A stretch of DNA of 64,000 nt from DASXMR01 sp036495525. GTDB taxonomy: Bacteria; Actinomycetota; Actinomycetes; Streptosporangiales; Streptosporangiaceae. The notes beneath the pieces were generated by a model, which saw nothing but the letters and a program-made list of their open reading frames with translations, searched no databases and was not told the origin of the DNA. Position numbers and translations under genes: made by a program. Of this stretch, positions 60,087-64,000 are shown in pieces. Position 1 is the first letter of the stretch, and each line of letters starts with the position of its first letter. The DNA is taken from NCBI GenBank assembly GCA_036495525.1, contig DASXMR010000134.1:62001-126000 (forward strand). The letters run 5' to 3'.

Positions 60087-60638
60087 TCAGTAGCCGCCGG
60101 TGCCGGCGCCTGATGACGAGCCGCCTGCAGGCGCGCTTCCTGAGGTGGTGACCTCATGCCACATGCCGCCGAACGCGGTCAGGCCGTTTCCCTTGGCCTG
60201 GCCGGGAGCGGTATCGCCGACGAAGGTGTAGAGCGGGTGCCCGTCGAAGGTGGCCTGGGCTGAGCCGCTGGATCGCTGGATCGTGCCGAACGTGCCCATA
60301 GCACCGGACGTCTTCGCCGGCCCCTTCACCGGCGGCCAGTTCTGCGCGCACGCTCCGTTGCAGTTGGACTTGGTGGCGGTGTCAGGGGCGAACGCGTAGA
60401 GCGTGAAGCCCTTGCTGTTGGTCAGCACCGTGGCGCCGCCGATCGTGGCGGTCTTGAGGGTGCTCGAGGCCGCTGAAACGGGACTGCCGGACGCCGAAGA
60501 GCTCCCAGAGGAGCTCCCGGATGAGCCGCCGGACGAGCCGCACGCCCCCAGTACTACGGCGGCAGCGACGGCGGCGAGCAGGGCCAGCACCAGCCAGGGA
60601 CGCCTGAGCACGTCCCGCTGGGTGAGTGACTTGATCAT
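60087..60638 (-). CDS. COG4315 secreted lipoprotein
   Basis: This 183-residue lipoprotein has a signal peptide with lipobox 'VVLGAC' (Cys33), a Ser/Gly-rich linker (about 34-62) and the COG4315 domain with 'LTNSKGFTLYAFAPDTATKS', the 'CNGACAQNWPPV' Cys pair and 'FDGHPLYTFVGDTAPGQAKG'. These paired Y-x-aromatic-x-x-D repeats are common in actinobacterial surface proteins of unknown function. GGGAGG 6 nt before the ATG at 60638 defines the start; the frame is open upstream to 60740 without a site. It is the first gene of a two-gene operon with the membrane-fused paralog. Confidence 0.88.
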   Translation of the reverse strand: MIKSLTQRDVLRRPWLVLALLAAVAAAVVLGACGSSGGSSGSSSGSSSASGSPVSAASSTLKTATIGGATVLTNSKGFTLYAFAPDTATKSNCNGACAQNWPPVKGPAKTSGAMGTFGTIQRSSGSAQATFDGHPLYTFVGDTAPGQAKGNGLTAFGGMWHEVTTSGSAPAGGSSSGAGTGGY

Positions 60639-60888
60639 TGCTTCCTCCCTAGTCAGGTCCCCCCGGGCCCCCTCTGCGCCGGGGGGACGCTGACGGTTCC
60701 CCGTGTAACCGACGATGCCGCGCCCGCTGTTCTGGCGCATCGCGGCGAGCCCCCAGGGTGACCACCCGGCCAGCAGGAACTGCCGGCCTGCCCGCTAGCA
60801 GGTATGGGCCGGGGCAAAGTCACTGCAGCGGGACGTGGCGCGGACTAGCGAAGGGCGGTAGCGGACGGGCCGCCTGCCGCCTGCAGGC

Positions 60889-61599
60889 TCAGCGGGCGTC
60901 GAGGAAGGTGATCACGGCGAGGACGCGGCGGTGATCATCGTCGGCCTCGGTGAGGTTCAGCTTGGTGAGGATGCCGCGGACGTGCTTCTCAACGGTTCCC
61001 TCGGTGACCCACAGCCGCCGTCCGATGCCTGAGTTGGACCGCCCTTCGGCCATCAGCGCGAGCACCTCGCGCTCGCGGGCGCTGAGGGCTTCGAGGGGGT
61101 CGTCGCGCCGGCTGGCGGTCACCAGCTCACGGACCAGCGCAGGGTCCACGACTGAGCCCCCGCTGACGACCCGCTGGAGGGTGTCGAGGAATTCGTCCAC
61201 ATCGGAGACCCGGCTCTTCAGCAGGTAGCCGATCCGGCGTCCGCTGGCCAGCAGCTCCATGGCGTGCTCGACCTCGGCGTAGGCCGACAGCACCAGGATG
61301 GCGGTATCGGGCATTTCGCGGCGGATCATCCGGGCCGCCTGCAGTCCCTCAGTAGTGTGCGTTGGCGGCATCCGGATGTCGGCCACGACCAGCTCAGGCG
61401 CGGTCTCGCGGGCCATGGCGAGCAGTCCCGTCCCGTCGCCCGCCTGCCCCACCACCTGATAACCGGAGCGCTCGAGCAGGCTGGCCAGGCCCTCACGAAG
61501 CAGGACGTCATCCTCAGCCAGGAGCACCCGCGGGCCGCTCATGCTGCGACCGTCACCGTTCCGCCGGGACGGGCCGGCCAGGGGCCGGCTGTCGGTCAT
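60889..61599 (-). CDS. NarL/FixJ-family response regulator
   Basis: This 236-residue regulator has a receiver domain (about 22-140, 'VLLAEDDVLLREGLASLLER', phospho-acceptor Asp in 'VVADIRMPPTHT') and a LuxR-type helix-turn-helix at the C-terminus ('LSAREREVLALMAEGRSNSG', 'TVEKHVRGILTKLNL'). It is divergent from the GAF histidine kinase that begins at 61890 and is its likely partner. The ATG at 61599 has a GATAAT element 6 nt upstream, which suggests a leaderless transcript; an ATG at 61542 would remove a disordered 19-residue lead. Regulated genes could include the lipoprotein operon next door. Confidence 0.92.
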   Translation of the reverse strand: MTDSRPLAGPSRRNGDGRSMSGPRVLLAEDDVLLREGLASLLERSGYQVVGQAGDGTGLLAMARETAPELVVADIRMPPTHTTEGLQAARMIRREMPDTAILVLSAYAEVEHAMELLASGRRIGYLLKSRVSDVDEFLDTLQRVVSGGSVVDPALVRELVTASRRDDPLEALSAREREVLALMAEGRSNSGIGRRLWVTEGTVEKHVRGILTKLNLTEADDDHRRVLAVITFLDAR

Positions 61600-61605
61600 G
61601 CTTGC

Positions 61606-61611
61606 ATTATC
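61606..61611 (-). promoter_or_regulatory. -10 element of leaderless response regulator gene
   Basis: GATAAT on the minus strand lies 6 nt before the ATG at 61599 with no Shine-Dalgarno site. The remaining 61612-61889 region is the divergent promoter region towards the kinase; a TAGTCT at 61691-61696 on the plus strand is the best -10 candidate there. Confidence 0.45.
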
Positions 61612-61889
61612 GACCCTGCCGCTGCCAGGTCGCCTGGCGGCCACGTCGGGCGACGGTCAGGCCTCGCCGCGCGGGCTCGGAGCGCCAGGTGGCTAGTCTC
61701 GACTTTAGGACGGCGCCGGGCAGCCTCCGCCGGACGTACCGAGCCGGCCAGGCAGGGCAGCCGGGCCGGCCTGGTGATCGGGCCGGCGGCGGGGGCTGCC
61801 CAGGGCGAAATCGTCCTGGCCGTCGCGGCGGGCGCGGCGTTCGCTGCCGCAACCGACCGCGACCGGGCCGGGTCAGGTCAGGAGCGGCT

Positions 61890-64000
61890 GTGCGGGCGGA
61901 CGAGCAGGCGGCGCTGCGGCGGCTAACGATGCTGGTCGCCCGCCAACTCTCGCCTGCAGAGGTCTTCGCGGCGGTGACCGAAGAGGCCGCGAAGCTCCTG
62001 CACCTCGACAGTGCCTACTTGATGGCCTTTGAGCGGGATGAGATGGCCTCGATGGTGGCGGGGTGGAACTTGCGGGGAGAATCGCCGCCGGTTGGCCTGC
62101 GGGTGCGGCTGGACGGGGACGGCGTCGTTCCCAGCGTATTCCGGACGCAGCGGCCGGCCCGCATGGATCGGTACGCCGGCGCCACAGGCACGCTCGCCGA
62201 CCACGCCCGGACCCTGGGGATTCGCGCGGCGGTCGGTGCTCCGGTCCTAACGGGCGGGCAGGTGTGGGGGGTGCTGGCCGTCGGCACCTCGCGGCCAGAG
62301 CCGCTGCCCTCGGACACCGAGACGCGTATCGGGGCATTCACCGAGCTGGTCGCGACGGCGATCGCGAACGCCGCGGCGCGCACGAAACTGGAGCAGGTCG
62401 CCGCCGAGCAGGCGGCGCTCGGCCGCGTGGCGACGCTGGTCGCTGAGGCGGTCCCGCCCGGCGAGGTCTTCACAGCCGTGGCCACCGAAGTCGCCGGACT
62501 GTTCGGGGTTCCGCTGGTGGGGCTGTTTCGATATGAGCGCGAGGGGATGGCGACGGTGATCGCGGGGGCAGGCGGGGTCTCGTCCTATCTCGGCCGGCCC
62601 TGGCCCTGTCCGGCCGGCGACCCGGGCCTGGTCGCTTCGTTGCAGCGGACCGGCCAGCCGCGCAGAATCGACGACTACGCGCAGATCAGCAGCGCTATTA
62701 CCGGGCCCGCGAGGGATCTCGGCATCGGCATGGCGGCGGGGGTACCTGTCCTCGCGGGCGGCAGAGTCTGGGGTGCGGTGGTGGTGGCGGCCGGCTCCGA
62801 CCGCGCGCCGCTGCCAGTCGACACCCTCGACCGCCTGGCTGGATTCACCGAACTGGTGGCCACCGCCATCGCTAACACCGATGCGCGGGCCGAGGTCGAG
62901 CGGCTGGCGCAGGAACAGGCGGCGCTGCGGCGGGTGGCCACCCTGGTGGCACTGGGAGCGGAGACGAAGGAGATCTTCGCAGCCGTTGCCCGCGAGGTCG
63001 CGCAGGTGTTGCACCTGCCGGTCGCCGCAGTCCAGCGATATGAAAACGACGAGACGACGACGGTGGTAGCGGCGTGGAGCGACCGGCCGCACCGGTTCCA
63101 GCCGGGCACCCGGTGGCCCTACCATCCCTCGGGGCTGGCCGCGCAGGTGCGACAAGCCGGCCGGCCGGGCCGGGTGGTGGACTATTCCCACCGGCGCGGC
63201 GCGTTCGCTGTCACAGCGCGCGAGGTCGGGCTGCATAGCGTCGCCGCCGCGCCGATCATCGTGAACGGCGCCGTATGGGGGCTGGCGACGATCGCGTCCA
63301 CTGAGGGTCCACTGCCCACGCTGGCGGAGGAGCGTCTGGCCGAGTTCACCGAGCTGCTGGCAACCGCCATCGCCAACACCCAGAGCCGCAGCGAGCTGTC
63401 CGCCTCGCGCGCCCGGATCGTCGCCGCCGCCGACGAAACGCGGCGGCGGCTGGAGCGTGACCTGCACGACGGTATTCAGCAGCGGCTGGTCGCACTCGCG
63501 CTCAAGGCCCGTACCATCGGGGCAATGGCCCCCCCGCTCGCTGGCCAGGTTCAGGGTGAGCTGTCGCAGCTGGCTGACGGCCTGGGGACCGCGCTGGAGG
63601 AACTGCGGGAGATCTCACGCGGCATCCACCCGGCCATCTTGTCCGAGGCCGGGCTCGGTCCCGCGCTGAAGGCGCTCGCCCGACACTCGACGGTACCGGT
63701 CGAGCTCGACCTCAAGCTCGGCACCAGGCCCACCGAGCACATCGAGGCGGCCGGCTATTACGTCGCCTGCGAGGCGCTCGCCAACGCGGCAAAGCACGCC
63801 CGTGCCTCGGCCGTCTCCATGCGCGTGGACGGCCGCGACGGCACCCTCGCGCTGTCGATCCGGGACGACGGCGTCGGCGGCGCCGACCCCAGCCGCGGCT
63901 CCGGCATCACCGGTCTCAAGGACCGTGTCGAGGCGCTCGGCGGGACGCTGTCCGTCCTCAGCCCGCCCGGCCACGGAACTGCACTGGACGTCCATCTTCC
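61890..64000 (+). CDS. GAF-domain sensor histidine kinase (triple GAF), cut by window end
   Basis: At least 703 residues are present and the 3' end is outside the window. Three consecutive GAF domains of about 170 residues (about 5-175, 175-350, 350-515) each begin with an 'AALxRVATLVA'-type helix and 'EVFxAVxxEV'. They are followed by a HisKA_3 dimerisation domain with the phospho-acceptor His in 'LERDLHDGIQQRLVALAL' and a HATPase with 'ACEALANAAKHARA' and 'IRDDGVGGADPSRGSGITGL'. GTG at 61890 follows AGGAG by 5 nt. No membrane segment is present, so it senses a cytoplasmic ligand, gas or redox signal. It pairs with the divergent NarL regulator. The final residues read 'GHGTALDVHLP', near the usual end of the domain. 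Confidence 0.92.
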   Translation, partial: MRADEQAALRRLTMLVARQLSPAEVFAAVTEEAAKLLHLDSAYLMAFERDEMASMVAGWNLRGESPPVGLRVRLDGDGVVPSVFRTQRPARMDRYAGATGTLADHARTLGIRAAVGAPVLTGGQVWGVLAVGTSRPEPLPSDTETRIGAFTELVATAIANAAARTKLEQVAAEQAALGRVATLVAEAVPPGEVFTAVATEVAGLFGVPLVGLFRYEREGMATVIAGAGGVSSYLGRPWPCPAGDPGLVASLQRTGQPRRIDDYAQISSAITGPARDLGIGMAAGVPVLAGGRVWGAVVVAAGSDRAPLPVDTLDRLAGFTELVATAIANTDARAEVERLAQEQAALRRVATLVALGAETKEIFAAVAREVAQVLHLPVAAVQRYENDETTTVVAAWSDRPHRFQPGTRWPYHPSGLAAQVRQAGRPGRVVDYSHRRGAFAVTAREVGLHSVAAAPIIVNGAVWGLATIASTEGPLPTLAEERLAEFTELLATAIANTQSRSELSASRARIVAAADETRRRLERDLHDGIQQRLVALALKARTIGAMAPPLAGQVQGELSQLADGLGTALEELREISRGIHPAILSEAGLGPALKALARHSTVPVELDLKLGTRPTEHIEAAGYYVACEALANAAKHARASAVSMRVDGRDGTLALSIRDDGVGGADPSRGSGITGLKDRVEALGGTLSVLSPPGHGTALDVHL

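Noticed and set aside
57332..60157. 941-residue minus-strand open frame antisense to GH65
   Set aside because: It is a high-GC shadow frame rich in Arg/Ala/Pro with no family motifs; GH65 and the COG4315 membrane gene explain the same DNA.
1..64000. CRISPR arrays, insertion sequences, prophage genes or rRNA genes
   Set aside because: No regularly spaced repeats, transposase, phage or rRNA signatures were seen on reading both strands.

Overview
The window is high-GC DNA (about 70 %) with GTG/ATG/TTG starts, 4-nt stop/start overlaps, Shine-Dalgarno sites of the AGGAGG type and many promoters of the form TAnnnT placed 6-8 nt before the start codon. The protein families (PurN/PurH, two GGDEF-EAL proteins, LigA, GatCAB, HutC-type GntR regulators, CUT1 sugar transporter, NarL two-component system) point to a filamentous or Streptosporangiales-like actinomycete. 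From memory, the backbone cysteine desulfurase - mnmA - metE-like - ligA - GGDEF/EAL - gatCAB - GGDEF/EAL - serA - ilvE - FAH hydrolase - tRNA-Gln/Glu resembles the Streptomyces chromosome core order; I could not run an alignment. No phage, insertion sequence or CRISPR array is visible.

Layout. 1-3.1 kb: a small membrane/DUF4232 operon (minus) divergent from a secreted PstS-like binding protein with a possible PHO box. 3.2-12.4 kb: core metabolism (purN-purH, MFS, folD, etfB-etfA, cysteine desulfurase, mnmA). 12.4-23.6 kb: a regulatory and sugar block absent from the core order I remember: GNAT, two tandem GntR regulators, a small membrane protein, a LiaF-like protein, a complete LacI-regulated sugar importer without ATPase, an amylo-glucosidase-like enzyme and a YefM-YoeB toxin-antitoxin pair. 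23.7-32.8 kb: metE-like, ligA, membrane GGDEF-EAL, gatC-gatA-gatB. 32.9-44.2 kb: S9 peptidase with divergent ArsR-type regulator, an unusual MetRS with structured leader, PAS-GGDEF-EAL, a short SerA, ilvE and an MFS exporter. 44.2-54.0 kb: diiron protein with TetR regulator and three matched operators, FAD oxidoreductase, DUF2630, a four-gene nucleobase operon (permease, CodA, PuuE-like deacetylase, ureohydrolase) and a FAH hydrolase. 54-64 kb: tRNA-Gln, a GlsB-type membrane protein, tRNA-Glu, then accessory genes: PfkB kinase, GH65 phosphorylase, two related COG4315 proteins, and a NarL response regulator divergent from a triple-GAF histidine kinase cut by the window end.

Working together: cysteine desulfurase and MnmA make 2-thiouridine in tRNA; PurN, PurH and FolD share one-carbon folates; GatCAB makes Gln-tRNA and lies in the same window as the tRNA-Gln gene; the LacI-controlled importer and the glucosidase form one sugar-use module; the CodA operon imports and degrades cytosine-type compounds. 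The most interesting parts for follow-up are the TetR/diiron regulon, the CodA-PuuE-ureohydrolase operon, the divergent MetRS with its hairpin leader, and the widespread leaderless promoter pattern.
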